A DNA stretch of 64,000 nucleotides from Hortaea werneckii (GCA_037044905.1 JBAOKB010000159.1:682001-746000), one strand, 5' to 3'. Shown: positions 1 to 12,493, counted from the first letter of the stretch. Notes: a model not told the origin generated them from the sequence alone. Translations and numbers: made by a program.

Positions 1-1362
1 CTGCCCAGCAATTCGCCAGCAGCGAGTCCAGTATTTCCTAGCTAGCAATCGTACCCGGGCCGCCTGATCAGTCCAGAGAAGGTCATCTTCCGACCTGCAG
101 AGATGTAGGCTTGATATAAGTATGCGCATTACTTTGTAGTGTAGTAGCGATGACCCGATAATCTACAAATCCACCACTGTCCTCGTTCAAAGAGGCTCGG
201 AATGCTGTGCACGTAAGGACGGTCCCAGGCGGACAAGGATTTTTCCTTGTTTTTAAACACACAAACGTAGTAATAAAACGAAAAAATTCGTACGGCCACA
301 GACCGTAAAGGTCAGATCTTCACGCAAAGAACCACTCAATAGAAGATCGTGTACCTATTACAAAATGCCTGCGCCCCTCGACGCACACGCGGCTGATGAC
401 AGACGGCGGTCAAATCCTTCCACGTCCTTGCCGTGAGATACCCACAAACCATCAACGGACGAGCTCTCGTCCTCCAATCTCCTTGCTCGGAGGCGAAAGG
501 ATGGCCCGTTAGCTCCCCGTCAGACGTGAGACACGGCACAAAGAAAGGCAATGCTGTATCGGAAACCTCGACTTCTTGCCAAAGATCACAAACTCGCATC
601 TTCTTGCAATCCCCCAAACCGCGTTGCCATGTGCCCACTTCCCAAAGAGAAGAAAAAAACTGGAGCCATTGGATTTGGAATGGCAGTAGTAGTGTGGGCA
701 GGGTATCTCACTTATAGCGCCGGAAACAATCATTAACGGCGTAGAGAACCAAGCTCCTTTTCTCATCCGTCCTCTCGGAAGAGCAGGACCGCCCAAAGAC
801 CTGGATGGTGGGACTTGAAGCTGCATAGTAGAAAGGTAGGACCCCACGACACGGGAAGAATGGGAAGGATGAGGAGGAGGATGAGGCGGCCTTCCCTCCC
901 CCCCTCCCACACCGCCTAAGCGGGTAAGTTGATAATGGTAGGCGGGGGAGAGATCCAACGGTTCACAGATTTTTAAAGTAGTAGATCGGGCAAACGTCGA
1001 AGTTAGCTATGGCCCGCTATCAATCTCTGTTATAGCAGAGAGGTTTCGATAATACCCAGCGAAACGGGATGCGGCGGGAAGTGTGGGAAGGGGAATGAAT
1101 CCGATTCGCGCATTTCCTCCCAAAGAACATATCAGAGAGAGTGTGTGCGAGTGAGATCCCAAACTGGCTCTCTCTGTCTCTCTCCCATCGTCGTTCGGGA
1201 TCAGTCAGTAGTAGTCTACGAACAGGTACTCAAGTATCTTTCTTCGCCGTAGTCCCTAGGTTAGTTACGCTTCAGCAATGTCCGGGATAGACTATCAAAC
1301 AATAATAAAGCGGGACGAAGGGCGTGGGGGAGGATATATGTGCATCAGACCCCACCTGACAG

Positions 1363-1406
<44 letters not shown>

Positions 1407-2684
1407 CTAGGAACAATGGGAAGAGATCTGCGGAGGTTCACCTCCAGAGGAAGCGTAAGGTCTGGATCACGCACCGCTGATAGAGTTTATCAGCCCAACA
1501 TGCCGTCCCAATCCGGTGCGGCGGGGGAGGGGAGGAGAGAGAGGAAGAGGATGCGCGCGCCGGCGGGCCCGACAACGGAAGACCCGAGAAATTGTGGGTT
1601 GGTGGTGAACTTCTGAATCCCGTGGTGATATAGGATCTGAAAATGCGCGAGAAGGGCTTTTGTGGGGTGGGAAGGGGGGTTGCTGGTGCGTGAGATGGGG
1701 GGTAGATCACGCATTCTCACTCATATATAACGAACAGCAGGCGGTTTTGGATGTATTTTTGAAGTGAAAGGAATGAAGGCCGGATAAGCGGTATAGAGAA
1801 GAAAGGTAAGACGCAAGCACAGTGAAGGACTGGTCAGGATCCAGGCAGAAGAAATCATGTAAGTGCGATTCGAGAAATACTCGTGCATGAGAGGTCGTCC
1901 TGTGCTGTACATAGTAAAAAAATTCAATATATTGAAATTTAAGTCTGAGAAGTTGTCTTTTGTTTTTGTGTGTGAAGCTATGTGCTTTCTGCTGTCCCGA
2001 ACATTGCGCTGTTTGCGTCGGGACTACAAGAGAAAGAGAAACGACCCCAACCCAAAGAAGGTCGTGCTTTCTGTAGAAATGTACGTGCCCTCGAACAACA
2101 GAGGCACACCTCTACCAGTCCCATCCCATCCCGTTCCATCCATCCAACGCCATGCTCATAATCGTTAAGAATGTATAGAGAGAAGAGACAGTGGTATCGA
2201 ATCCCGCGCTCCACCCAATAGAGCGCCATCCCGAGAGAGAACTCCGCCAGCCCAGAAAAAAACAAAAGCTCCCATACCAAAACCCGTACTCCCTGTAGTT
2301 TCCCACATCACAACGCCCCCATTCATCACTTCGTTTCTTAAAGCCTGGGGTCATAATGCTGCTCGAAAACAGAGTAGATATACAGAATGGTCGTTGAGAG
2401 GCTCTTTTCTCTTCCCCTTTCCCAAAGTGCGTGTTGTACAAAGAAGTGAAGAGAGTCGTGCAAGGTGTATTCCGAGAATACGTGGGCAAGCAAGCATGGC
2501 GGGGGCGAGGAACGTCTCATTCCTGGTAGATCGCCCTGATCAAAGCTGCGTTCGCGAGTCGCATTGGTCTAGTGTGGATAGCAGTGTGTTGCTAACCACG
2601 CCGCCAATTCGGAAATTGCTACTTTTGAGCAAAAAGGAGGTCAAACCTGATGGCCGGTCTGTGAGAGACCAACCGAGTCAGATT
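1..2684. other. Gene-poor stretch, no supported gene
   Basis: No reading frame here looks like a protein I recognise. The open frames are short, overlap one another on both strands and show no splice-linked continuation. The stretch contains a 42-G homopolymer (listed separately) and short CT-rich tracts near 1165-1190. It lies at the 3' side of the minus-strand Q-rich gene that ends at 2685, so its right end probably holds that gene's 3' untranslated region. Confidence 0.5.
1365..1406. repeat. Poly-G homopolymer, 42 nt
   Basis: Forty-two consecutive G residues on the plus strand, counted directly. A run this long can form G-quadruplex structure and is hard to sequence or assemble, so its length is uncertain. 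The plus-strand frame that crosses it gives only a glycine run and is not credible coding sequence. Confidence 0.95.
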
Positions 2685-4152
2685 TTAAGCCTGAACCGAT
2701 GTATCGAAGAAATCTTCCTGAAGCATGTTGGCCATCCAGTCCTCGTCGGGGGTGACTTGACCGCTGTTGCCACCATTACTCTTCGAGAAGGCATCGAAGC
2801 TAGCGTTCGCATCGCCACCCAATCCGAGGCCAATGGGAGTGTAAGAAGTGTTAAAGTAGTCGGTCGCTCCAGATGAAAGCGCTGCGTTGTTAAACATGTT
2901 GTTGTTGCCGCCAGAAGCGTCAAGGGAGGATGGTGCCAGGGTCTGACTTAGACCCTCATTGCCGGTGGGAGTGGGCACGCTGTTTCCAGACGCACTCCTC
3001 GGCTTCGCATTTGGGTTGTAGGAGTAGAACGGCTGCTGCTGTTGTTGCCGCTGCTGCTTCATACCAGGCTGAAAGCTTGGGATCTGGCTTGGCATGAGCA
3101 TTTGAGACATGGGGTCATTCATGTCGAATGCGTTGGAGCCAGAAAGCATCTGCTGTGACTCCATTGGCAACGACATGCTGAGTGGGTTTGAGCCGTTCTG
3201 GAGCTGCTGCTCGAAGTCGGCGTCGAAAGGAGAGGTCACATTCTGCTGGTCTTGCTGGACCTGTCCTGGCGGCGTCGGGATCTGCTGCGGCGACTGGTTG
3301 AATCCAGCGTGACCATGTGGTGTTGTAGCGTGGGGAGTGGAACTCTTCCGCGATGCGACCGGTGAATTTTGCTGAGAGGCAGATGGATGGATGCCGTGGT
3401 GAGATTGGGGTGTCATGACTTGCTGAGCAGGCATGGACATGCGCCTGTCCTCCGTCTTGGCCGGGTCAATGACAGATGAGTTCTGTTGCTGCTGGTACGC
3501 CGGATAGCCCTGGGGTGTAGCAATGGATGCAGACCTGTTGTGCCATTGTGGGCGCGCACTCTGTGCCTGCTGGTTTGGCATTGGGTATGGTGATTGGCGG
3601 TAGTTTGATTGCATCCGGTGCATCTGCTGCGGCGGCATAAGAGGATGCTGTTGGAACGCAGGCTGTTGCATCTGCATCATGTTGGGGTTCATGAACTGAG
3701 AGCTTGAGAACTGATTCTGGTCATTGCCGGCGAAAGCGCCATTGGCCCAGCCTCCGGTTCGCATAGCGACCTGTTGGGCGACGTAGGCCTGCAATCTTCT
3801 GTCCAAGTGGACGTTCTGGCTCTGGAGGTGGGCGGTCAGACGACGGTACTGCATCGGCAGATCGTCGTCCTCCTCTTCGTACATTTCTTCATTGACGACA
3901 TCTTGCTCCGTGACGCGGAGAGAGCGACCAGTGCGACGCTTGTGGATCTCAGAAGCTCGTCGAGCAGACTCGACTCTCGCTTCCAAACTGCGGTCACTGC
4001 GGCGGGAAGCGGCGATGTACGCTCTGGAAGACGATGTCAGCGATGAACGCAGAATGGTCCCCCAAGACAGGTCCTTACCTCTCTTGGTTCTCTTCGTGTG
4101 AGCGCTCTGTCTTGACAGGCTTGATGGCGGACATGGTTCGCATGGGAGGCAT
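2685..4152 (-). CDS. Q-rich conserved fungal protein of unknown function
   Basis: Two exons: 4152-4079 and 4023-2685, joined across a 55-nt GT-AG intron (4078-4024), give about 470 residues. The first exon encodes a conserved N-terminus (MSAIKPVKTERSHEENQER), completed across the splice junction, so the join is well supported. The start could be the methionine at 4152 or the one at 4134, which directly precedes SAIKP. The next 90 residues are basic and charged, with an acidic stretch (YEEEDDDLP), and look folded or helical. The remaining 350 residues are low-complexity, rich in Gln, Ser, Pro, Asn and Met, like the flexible activation regions of transcriptional co-regulators. I recall similar N-termini in many Pezizomycotina proteins without a known role. 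A nuclear regulatory role is only an inference. The frame is intact. Confidence 0.85.
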
Positions 4153-7100
4153 GATGGATGGGAAAGAACTGTGGAAAGCTGCGACGGTCGAGTGGTCGTC
4201 TCGTCGGTCGACTGTGCCAAGACTTCACCGGGCGGAGAGGCGGAGACGAGTCCTGAAAAGCGAGCAGATCACAGCGGGAGGATCGATGGGGGAGCAGCCC
4301 TGTGTAAAAATGGCCGAAGAGTCGCCCGGTACAATGGTACGAGATGTCTTGGGATGGGATAAGCGACCTGGCACTGCGGGGAGCTGGTGCTGGGATCGCA
4401 GTGGCAAGCGAGCTTGGAAGTGGCCGGAAGCTGAGGCAGTCGGGGGCCAGGAAGTGCCGTTGTCCGAGCGAGCGGGGACAGGTCTATCAGGACAAACTTG
4501 AGAGATTTAACCTCGAATTTGTCTAATAACAAATGTCTTGCAGAGGGGTCGCTACTGGGGGGCGAAACTTGAGACAAGAGTGCAACGAGGAGAGGAAGAG
4601 GGTGCATGGGAGGAGCAGGATAATAAACGATCGTGGCCTGGGCGGGCGGGCGGGCGTGCGAGGCGTGGTCGGAGGGATTTGCAAAACTGGTGTCATGGCA
4701 ATACCCACGCGTGGGCGGGACAGGTGCAGTGCAGTAGCAGCTCTCCCTCTGGCCCGCACTCCGATCGCTGGTTAGAGTTGCCGCCGAGGCTCAGGTGGGC
4801 ATCGCGAGCTCCTTGATTGGCCCATGCCTCGTCCGGAGCCATTGCTGCCGGGAAGCGCTAGCGACCGCTAGGATCTATCTGTCTGCGACCTTTCCCTATC
4901 TCCGCCGCGATCGCCACCTCTACTTCTGTCCGCATCTGAACGAGCTCGACGAGGCAGCAGATTGCAATCCCAAACGGCTTGCCACGGATCTGCTCTCCCA
5001 TGCTGATGGAGGAGCTCGCTTGCGACCTCGGTCCCCCTTACTTGCTCGAGGAGGTGTCGCGCGTGTCCCTGGACTGCGCCTCTGTCGCACCCCGACTCGC
5101 TTCCCATCTCCGCACTTCGTCCCTGGCGGCACCAGAGAAGGGTAGATGAGGGGTATGAGATCTGTCGTACGGCATTGCCTCTGCGAACGCACTACAGGAT
5201 GTGCTGAGATGCTTCTACCCCCCAGAAACGCGCGGACGGTGCTGTCCCAAAGCCTCCTCTGTCATACCGCCTCCTCGCGCCTCCTAGCCGGCCGTTAGAC
5301 GGATGCTTCGTTCCCGCTCGAGCCACGTTTAGACCCGCGATCTTGTCGGTAATCAGCAATCCTTCAGGCACTGTCTTATTATATGTCACCGGCCATTGGA
5401 AGCAGTTTCCCACTGCTCTGCGACCAACCCTTTAGGTGCAGCATTGGCTGCTTTCGAGAGCATACGTACCCCTCCGTATGTGGCAACGGCAGTTGACCGC
5501 GCAGCTTTCTTACGCATCGCGAGCCTTGGGAAACGGGGAGACGGAGAGGTTCTGACCGAAAGGCAACCAGTGTCGACGCTTAGCAGAATCAGGCAGGTCG
5601 CAGCAAAGCGCAGCTGCACGCCATGCCATCTCGAGGGCTGTGTGGGACGGGCGCCATGGCAGCGGTTCTGCGTGCGGAGCCGCTGTCAAAAGTAGCTGCG
5701 GGCGTCGCATCCTGATTGGGCGTCGGGAGATCGAGGCTAACAACGACGCTAGGAACGGCGTGGAGATAAGTGAGATGCTAGCGTCAGGTGCTGTGAAACG
5801 CAATTGTGTGCGATCAGGTGCGATCTCAGATCTGCGGAAGATTCTGAGGCGCTAGATGCGTACTACCCAACCGCTACGCTGGGAGAATTGCAAATCATCC
5901 CCGTACCCTGAGAAAAAATTGCCTGCTAGCTAGCTGTGACATTCTTTTTGCCGTCTGTTTTGGAATTGTGCCGGGACAGAATCACGGTAGGCTTGACGTC
6001 TCACTTGAGGGAATACACGGCCTTACCAAAGAATGACGTATGAGTCTGACCTACGTCAATGCCTAGGTAGCTAACCTGAACTGCTCTGTGCATAGGTAAC
6101 GGAAATTCTGTGCGATTCAAATAGGTCTTTACTTGAGTCAATCGCTCGCCTCGGAAGACCCGCCATTGGCGTTTAGAAGAGAACTAAAAGGGAGTCGGGG
6201 AATTACGGTGCACACGCCTCTCCCGCAATCATTCCATCTTTTCTCCTAATGATGCATGTTCGCTTGCCCATGGCATCACTGCAGCTCTCCCTACCCCATT
6301 TGACTTCACAGAACACACAGCGGCAAGCCGCATCGACAACCTGGGCCGATCTATCCGACAGACGGGTGAAGAGATCGTGAACACCACATATGCAGCCTAG
6401 TCCCTGTCCCGAGCGAGCGAGCGAGCACGCTGAGGGACGACGGGCGGAAGGGTTGCTGCTGCGGCTGCGGCTGCGTCTGCAAGTCAGCTTTCACGTTTCG
6501 CCCATCGAATCGGACATTTTTCTTCTATCGCGGGGGGAGGGACACAGATGCGTTGGCTTTTCCCAGTCGTTTTCCCCAGCGATCTTCTCCTCATCCGGGA
6601 TAGCTAACCATGTGGCACTTGATTGAGGGATCCTCAACAGTTCTTTGGCAGCTCGCGTAGTATTGCGAGATCGCTATGATCCCAGTCTGGTCTGAGGGGT
6701 CTGCCGCAAATCGCTGTCTTATCAGTGCAGAGAGTGGGGAGTCGATGTGCAGACGCGCACTTTGCACCGCCTCCTTCCTGAAAGGCCTTATCGTCAGTCC
6801 CTGTACTCCTCATCAATGCGGACCCATTCTAATAACCCGACGGAGACCTAACCCTGAGCCTTCTCGACTAGATCTTACGGACTGCGCTCTGTACCTGATG
6901 AACCACAACCCGGCCGAACGTTCAGGTGGGAGCACGGCTGGGTATTGTGAAAGCAATGTTTGAGGAGGTAGCTGCAGCGACCCTGTATATGTGATTCCCC
7001 AGTTTTTGCGGGAAACCCAATCTGTGTCCAAGGGCATAAACGCAATATGGACAGGAGAGTGTTGTGTTCGGAGCAAACCTCCTTATTTGCCACCGGCCGA

Positions 7101-9194
7101 CTCCAAAGTAGGTAGGCATTCTGACTCCTTCAGCGGAAGGGTTCCCAGCCGAGTAACTTTCCTTCCCGAACCTGCCGTCGCAGCTTTATGTATTCAGCCG
7201 TCCTTCCCGCGCGAAATGTGCGCAGGGTTTCAATTCAAATGCGCGGGGCCTCATCATCAGGGCGGGCAAGAGAGGTGGTGAAAGGTGCGTGGATCTGTTC
7301 TCGTCATCTCACTGTATGAAGCGCTGGAAGACGGGCCAGCTACACTTGTTCCCTTTCGTCAATCATCAAGCCTAGGATGGGGATGATGCTTGGGACGGGG
7401 GGCCTCCAAACAAAAGCAACCCCCCCTCTCGATCGTGTAGGATCCTTGCTGCTCCCCTCTGTAGGTGGTCATCTAGTGCGATAGGGATGGATAACACGCT
7501 CAAAGACCACGGGCTTGCTCCAAGTCAGACTGCACGCCTTCAGCAGTATCCGCGAGATCGCCTCGCTGACCCGCATACGCGGCAATCTTGCGGAACACGG
7601 CAACACCTGGTCCAGGTTCCGTCCTTTCGGCATTGTCCCAAAGAGGACGAGATCGTCTCACACACGGCTGCACAATGACAGGGCTACAACCAAACAACGC
7701 GAATCTGACACTTTTGGCCCTCTTTCTCATTCCCCTCAGCTAAGTCGCAGCTATAATGTGTGTTCTCTCTAGGGCCTATACTCTCTGCCTTCTATAGCTC
7801 AGCCTTGGCTTTAGCGTTTGATATATCAATGTGAAAGTTGGACATGGGAAAGAAAATCAGTATGTGGCAATGAGAAAGGTTCACCACTCGCTACTCGTGA
7901 ACCACGGGCCCGTTTGTCAGCTGTGGGGGTCGACAGAGACAAGGATGGCCGGAGAGATCTCCGAAAAGGAGCACCTCCCATCTCGCACGACTGTCATCAG
8001 TCTTGCAGACACGACTGATGGCCGCTCGGCTGCTGTGCTGTGTGACCTTTCCAACCCTCGTTACCCATCTCGCTTGCAAACGCCCCATCATACCCCCTTC
8101 CGTCGCCTCCATGTCTTAGATCTCGCGTAGCACGTGTGAAAGTGGATCGCAAGATCTAACGAGGCGCAGGATCTAGCACACCCCCATCTTGATCTTAAGA
8201 TTCCCAAGGATCTTAAACACCCCCACGTGTGCTACCCACTCCATATCGTATGTACTACAGTACGCTGCTGCTGCTAACCGAGATCTGGCCCCCTCCCCAT
8301 CTTCCGGGCACGGTGGCGGTTTTCAGGTATATGAGAGCCAATCGATTTCCGAAGCCCGAGGGCATGGGAACCGAGATTCTGCAGTGCCACCAGGCTACTG
8401 TACCATTCCTCGCTACACTGATCTAAGACAACATCTGCATCTCGCCTTTTAAGCGATCTGCATATGCGTTGTTCCTATGCAGTGGAAGCATGACGTGTCA
8501 AGTTACCCTTCTCTGAGATGGTCGATAAACCCGCTGGTGGACCGAAATTGTTTGTTATTCTGGTGGCGATGGCGGTGTCGGGATATTGTGCCCTGCTGGT
8601 AAAGCCACAGTTCGATGGCATATGCAATCTGCCCTGTTGCCGTCAAGGTTGAACGAGTGGCTTGGAGATGTAGCCATAGAGGGCGTTTGCGGCTGTTCTT
8701 GCCTTTTGTTAACGATTGCGATGCGATGGGCTGTGGGAAGCGAGGGATATTTCAGGGGGAAAAGAGAGACTTACAGGATTGAGGGAGTTACTACTCACCT
8801 CCCTAGTCGCATGAATTATGCAGAGGGCGGATGTCTATGTAGTGGGAGGATTCCTTTGCAGTTCAACGCCGCAGCGCACTGTCAAAGGACGATCTGTTTG
8901 GCTCTTATTATCTCTACTGACGATTCCGTCTACAGGATTTTATCCCCTCAAAAAGTAAAAGGGGGGAACTGGTAACAACAATTGCAATCCCTTGACTCAC
9001 AATTTTAATACGGGTAGACTTCCAGGTAGGAAGCAAATGCTGTCTAACATTCCCCGTAATAGCAACCGCTGAATCTACCCAGAAGGAGCCCTCAGAATCC
9101 CCCATGTTGATCATCCAGAAACATCTTTCAAACTCTGCCTTCTCGCCTTCTCTGCACTGAAGTCGTAATCGCTAAGATCAATCCTTTGACCAGA
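4153..9194. other. 5 kb gene-poor stretch, nothing recognised
   Basis: Many overlapping small open frames occur on both strands (largest about 155 codons), but none resembles a known family or joins to a neighbour by good splice sites. The left end must contain the promoter and 5' leader of the Q-rich gene, which reads leftward from 4152. Around 8130-8240 there are several GATCT-type words and two CACGTG palindromes, which could be chance. I see no tRNA, rRNA or transposase signature. Confidence 0.45.
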
Positions 9195-10379
9195 TCACTC
9201 AGCATACTCGCGCAACTGCTGGAAGAAGCGCGCCCCAGCGTCCTCGTTCGTTTGCTCCGTGCCGTCAGTCCCTGCCTCAGCAGTAGTAGAGGTCGCAGAG
9301 TCAGCGTACTCGGACGGCATGGTCTGGGCACTCTCCTCTTCCTCCGCCTTGACGACGTCTTCACTCGGCTCCTTACCAGCCATCACATCCTCACCCGTCA
9401 GGACATCTTCCATGTCATCCGTCGGCTCAAGTTTCGGCACGATGTAGTCCGGCCCACCTGCGAGACCGTCCGCATCTTTAACATCAGCACCACTACCGTT
9501 GGTAGCAACGGCTGAGAAAGCTTCACTTCCCTCCTTAATCATGGCCTCATGACCCTTCACCTTCTTCTTCGAAGGCGTCTCATCCATAGCAGAGGTGACG
9601 GCATCATCATCACAGTCCACAGCGCGCTTCTTGCTCCCACTAACCGGCGTCTTCGCACTCCCAGCTTCAGTCTTGCCAGCAGGAGAAGCGAGTCCAGCCC
9701 CACCGCTCTTGCATTTCTTCTTTGTCGGCGTATTGCGGACTTTCCCATCCGGCGAAGTAGTAGCAGTCCCAGTAGCAGCAGCACCAGCGGACCCGTCCTG
9801 CGAAGCAAACAACTTCTTCCGAAGATTATACCAGCACGTGTTCGCCGACGCGGCAGTCTTGTACCCGCCGAGCTGGGCGAGCTTCTTGTTGTCCACTTTG
9901 GGAGCGTCGCCGTCGAGGCATTGCCAGATGAGGTTTAGGAGCTTGAGGTCGCTGGGCGTGAGGTTGACTGGGGTTGCTTTGGTCGCTGGGGAGGAGGGAG
10001 ACGAGGGTGAGGATGGGGATGAGGAGGTGGTGGTAGTAGGGTTGGGGGTGTCGAAGAGTTTCTTCTTGAGGTTGTACCAGCATGTCTGAACGCCAGAGGG
10101 GGAAAGGGGGGTTAGGACTTCTGATTTCGCTCGTGGGACTCGCCGATGCTGATTCCTCGCTCTTTGGGGAACAGGAGAAAGGTTTGCACTTACATTGGCC
10201 GAAGCCGCGGTTTTGTATTCGCCGATTGTTGCAAGCTTCTTCATGTTGACCTGTGGAATATTTTCAGTAACGGTCGGATTATCTCGTGTGATCATACGTA
10301 CCTTGGGAGCGCTCTCGAAGCACTGCCAGACGAGGGACAGGAGCTTCTTCTCGCCAGGGGTGAGCTCGGTCTTCGACAT
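9195..10379 (-). CDS. Protein with two copies of an undescribed helical domain, acidic/Lys-rich tail
   Basis: Three exons (10379-10302, 10250-10194, 10085-9195) separated by 51-nt and 108-nt introns encode about 341 residues. Residues 1 to about 60 and about 90 to 140 are two copies of one module. Each begins LTP, has a leucine/tryptophan helix (LVWQC or LIWQC), then LGGYKTAASANTCWYNL or its variant, and ends KKLF. The spacing suggests a small helical fold, perhaps like a DNA-binding Myb or histone H1 module, but I do not recognise the family. The remainder is low complexity with basic patches (KKKCK, PSKKKVKG) that could be nuclear localisation signals, followed by a strongly acidic end. A chromatin-associated role is inference. 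Both introns fall in or after the first copy; the second copy is uninterrupted. Confidence 0.85.
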   Translation of the reverse strand: MSKTELTPGEKKLLSLVWQCFESAPKVRMITRDNPTVTENIPQVNMKKLATIGEYKTAASANVSANLSPVPQRARNQHRRVPRAKSEVLTPLSPSGVQTCWYNLKKKLFDTPNPTTTTSSSPSSPSSPSSPATKATPVNLTPSDLKLLNLIWQCLDGDAPKVDNKKLAQLGGYKTAASANTCWYNLRKKLFASQDGSAGAAATGTATTSPDGKVRNTPTKKKCKSGGAGLASPAGKTEAGSAKTPVSGSKKRAVDCDDDAVTSAMDETPSKKKVKGHEAMIKEGSEAFSAVATNGSGADVKDADGLAGGPDYIVPKLEPTDDMEDVLTGEDVMAGKEPSEDVVKAEEEESAQTMPSEYADSATSTTAEAGTDGTEQTNEDAGARFFQQLREYAE

Positions 10380-10966
10380 GATGATGGTGGGAGAGTCTGA
10401 TGTATGGTTTTAGGGAAGATTCTTGACTAGAAAAGGTTTATCGAACTCGAAGGACAGGATTTAGTCCAGTAGAGTCAAGTGTGAAAGGTTTCAAGCTGGA
10501 ATCTTCTAGTCAGATGACTCGATCTGAGACAGGCAGCTGCACGGAAAATGTTGGTTCTTTTTCATGTGATACTCGTGCTGAAGCTAAGTTTAGGCCGTAG
10601 CTTCCACGCAGGCCTCACTCAACCAAATGCAAACACAACTGTTAAGCTGTGCACCTCATTCCACTCCATGTCCTACTTCAGGGACTTGGTACTTGCTCAA
10701 TCTGCCATCCCGGACCATGCTGACGGGCGTAGTGAGAACGCTCCACTCGCAGCAGGCCAGCCCCTCTCCTTTCTCCGTCAAGGTCGCGAAATCAGACTTG
10801 TGGTGCACCGCAGCTGCTCCACGATGTGATGCATCATTGGCCCCTCCCAGATCGCTTTTCAGAGCGTCCCTCTGCTGTGCACACAGAGAGATCTCTGCAA
10901 ACTCCATGCGCCTTCCTTCCCATTCCCTTTCGCGACAAAATACCAAAACGTGAAACCGTTCCGCGC
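10380..10966. other. Intergenic, promoter of the two-domain gene
   Basis: This 587-nt gap lies upstream of the minus-strand gene starting at 10379 and downstream of SmD1. It must hold the promoter of the former and the 3' end of the latter. I see no further gene or clear element. Confidence 0.5.
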
Positions 10967-11453
10967 CTAGAACCCTCTGCCACGTCCTCTGCCCCTACCC
11001 CTGCCTCTCGGACCACCGCGGCCTCCTCTCATCCCACCACGGCCTCCCTTGTCCGCAGCCTCCTTCCTCGCCTTGTTCCTCGGCTTCGGCGTGTCGTCGA
11101 TCAGCAGCGTGTCCAGCGGTAAGCTATCTGGCAGGATGTAATATCGGATCTCGCTGCCTCTTATGCTGATCTGGTCCAGGGAGATCTGGCTCCCGCCCTT
11201 GGGCGTCATCTTGGCCGTGCGCAAGTTGGTGTTCATCTGAGGGGAGACGGAGGCGATGGTGCCGTGGACGATTGTGCCGGTCTTCAGTTCGATCGTGACC
11301 GTTTCATTGGTACATTTCATGAGGAATCTGCGGAAGCGGTTGCTGTTAGCCAGGCCGGCTCTTGTTGGTCCGTATATTGCCTTCGCATTGCAGTTCAGCA
11401 TGCGGCAGGCTTTGCGCAGAGATGACGGGCGGGGCTTACCTGACGAGCTTCAT
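10967..11453 (-). CDS. SMD1: Small nuclear ribonucleoprotein SmD1
   Basis: SmD1 is a core protein of the heptameric Sm ring on U1, U2, U4 and U5 snRNAs and acts in pre-mRNA splicing in the nucleus. Exon 1 (11453-11440) encodes only MKLV plus part of an Arg codon. A 112-nt intron follows, and exon 2 (11327-10967) completes a 124-residue protein. The sequence begins MKLVRFLMKCTNETVTIELK, the classical Sm1 motif start. It continues with the Sm2 region (QISIRGSEIRYYILPDSLPL) and ends in an Arg-Gly repeat tail typical of SmD1 and SmD3. Length and tail match the family. The tiny first exon is easy to miss; without it the frame would start with unrelated residues. The neighbours are unrelated minus-strand genes. 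Confidence 0.97.
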
Positions 11454-11893
11454 TTTGGCAGTAGGTTGCGCTCAGCGCTGAGCTTCAATGGGCAAGATGA
11501 TTGGTGTGGTGACTTGAGACTTAGGGTAAAGAGATGGGTCTACTGCACGAATGTCGCGCGCGAAAGCTCCAGTCGATGTCAGTCAGTCGTCTGGCGTGGA
11601 ACCGCAAACGCGAGTCAGACACTGCACTTTCACGGCTGATCTTGGCGAACAAGGTCCGTGCACTCTTCTTCTTCTTCTGCAGTTGGAATGCATGTATTGA
11701 ATACAGTATGAAGAATACTGTACCATAGGAGATAATGCTGTGGCATACGTGTAGACGAAATGAGCATATAGCGATGGCAAGACAATTGTGTCTGCGTGCG
11801 TGTTGAACGTAGTGTAGCCAGCGCAGCTTGCAAAACGTCCCTTCTGGACGATCACATAGCAAGACTCCAAGGCAGTACATAGTTAATTCAATG

Positions 11894-12493
11894 TCACCTT
11901 TCGTCTTCCACCTTCTCCCACTCGCTATCAGTACTGCTAATATCGCCACTCCTGTCACCAGTTTGCACACTTCGCTGCTTCGTCCCTAAACGTTCACCAG
12001 CTTGGATCCCACTTGCTGCACCACCACCACCACCGCCGCTCTTTCCCCCGCTCCCGCTCACTTTGAGGGCGTCAATGGCATCCTTTCGCGGCGCTTTCGT
12101 CTCGCCAGTTGTTTGATATCCTTTCGCACCCGGCTTAGTGCCTTTGATGTGTTCCTCCGTCTCGGTATCCTCCCCTGCCTCATCATCCGCACCACTGCCA
12201 GCAGACTCGCTCCCTTCCTTCCTGTCTATATCCTTCTTCTGTTTTCGCAACCTCTCCGTTTCTTCCTCCTTCAGCTGTGCCGCCTGCAATTCACTCGCAA
12301 ACCAATTCACACTCCACCATAGTCCTCCACAGAGCACGGAGAGGATGACAAAATGGATGCTGTACGTCGCGATCAGCAGAGCCAGTAAGAGGAACTGCAG
12401 AGCTGCGAAAGTGACATTCGTCGCGATGAGGAGCGTTGGGGTCGGGCCGGGCGTGAAGACTGCAGACCAGAGGTTTTCGACGAAGCTGGCCAT
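11894..12493 (-). CDS. PKR1: V-ATPase assembly factor Pkr1
   Basis: A single exon of 199 residues. Pkr1 is an ER membrane protein required for assembly of the V0 sector of the vacuolar proton ATPase. The N-terminus MASFVENLWSAVFTPGPTPT and the two closely spaced hydrophobic segments (about residues 20-42 and 45-63, including LCGGLWWSVNWF) match the family closely. The C-terminal 135 residues are hydrophilic, Glu/Lys- and Gly-rich and poorly conserved, as in filamentous fungal members, which are longer than the yeast protein. The stop lies 440 nt from the SmD1 start on the same strand. No frame break is visible. Confidence 0.95.
   Translation of the reverse strand: MASFVENLWSAVFTPGPTPTLLIATNVTFAALQFLLLALLIATYSIHFVILSVLCGGLWWSVNWFASELQAAQLKEEETERLRKQKKDIDRKEGSESAGSGADDEAGEDTETEEHIKGTKPGAKGYQTTGETKAPRKDAIDALKVSGSGGKSGGGGGGAASGIQAGERLGTKQRSVQTGDRSGDISSTDSEWEKVEDER

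Noticed and set aside
1278..1616. Gly-rich plus-strand frame crossing the G run
   Set aside because: The glycines come only from the homopolymer; flanks are random and frame depends on the uncertain run length.
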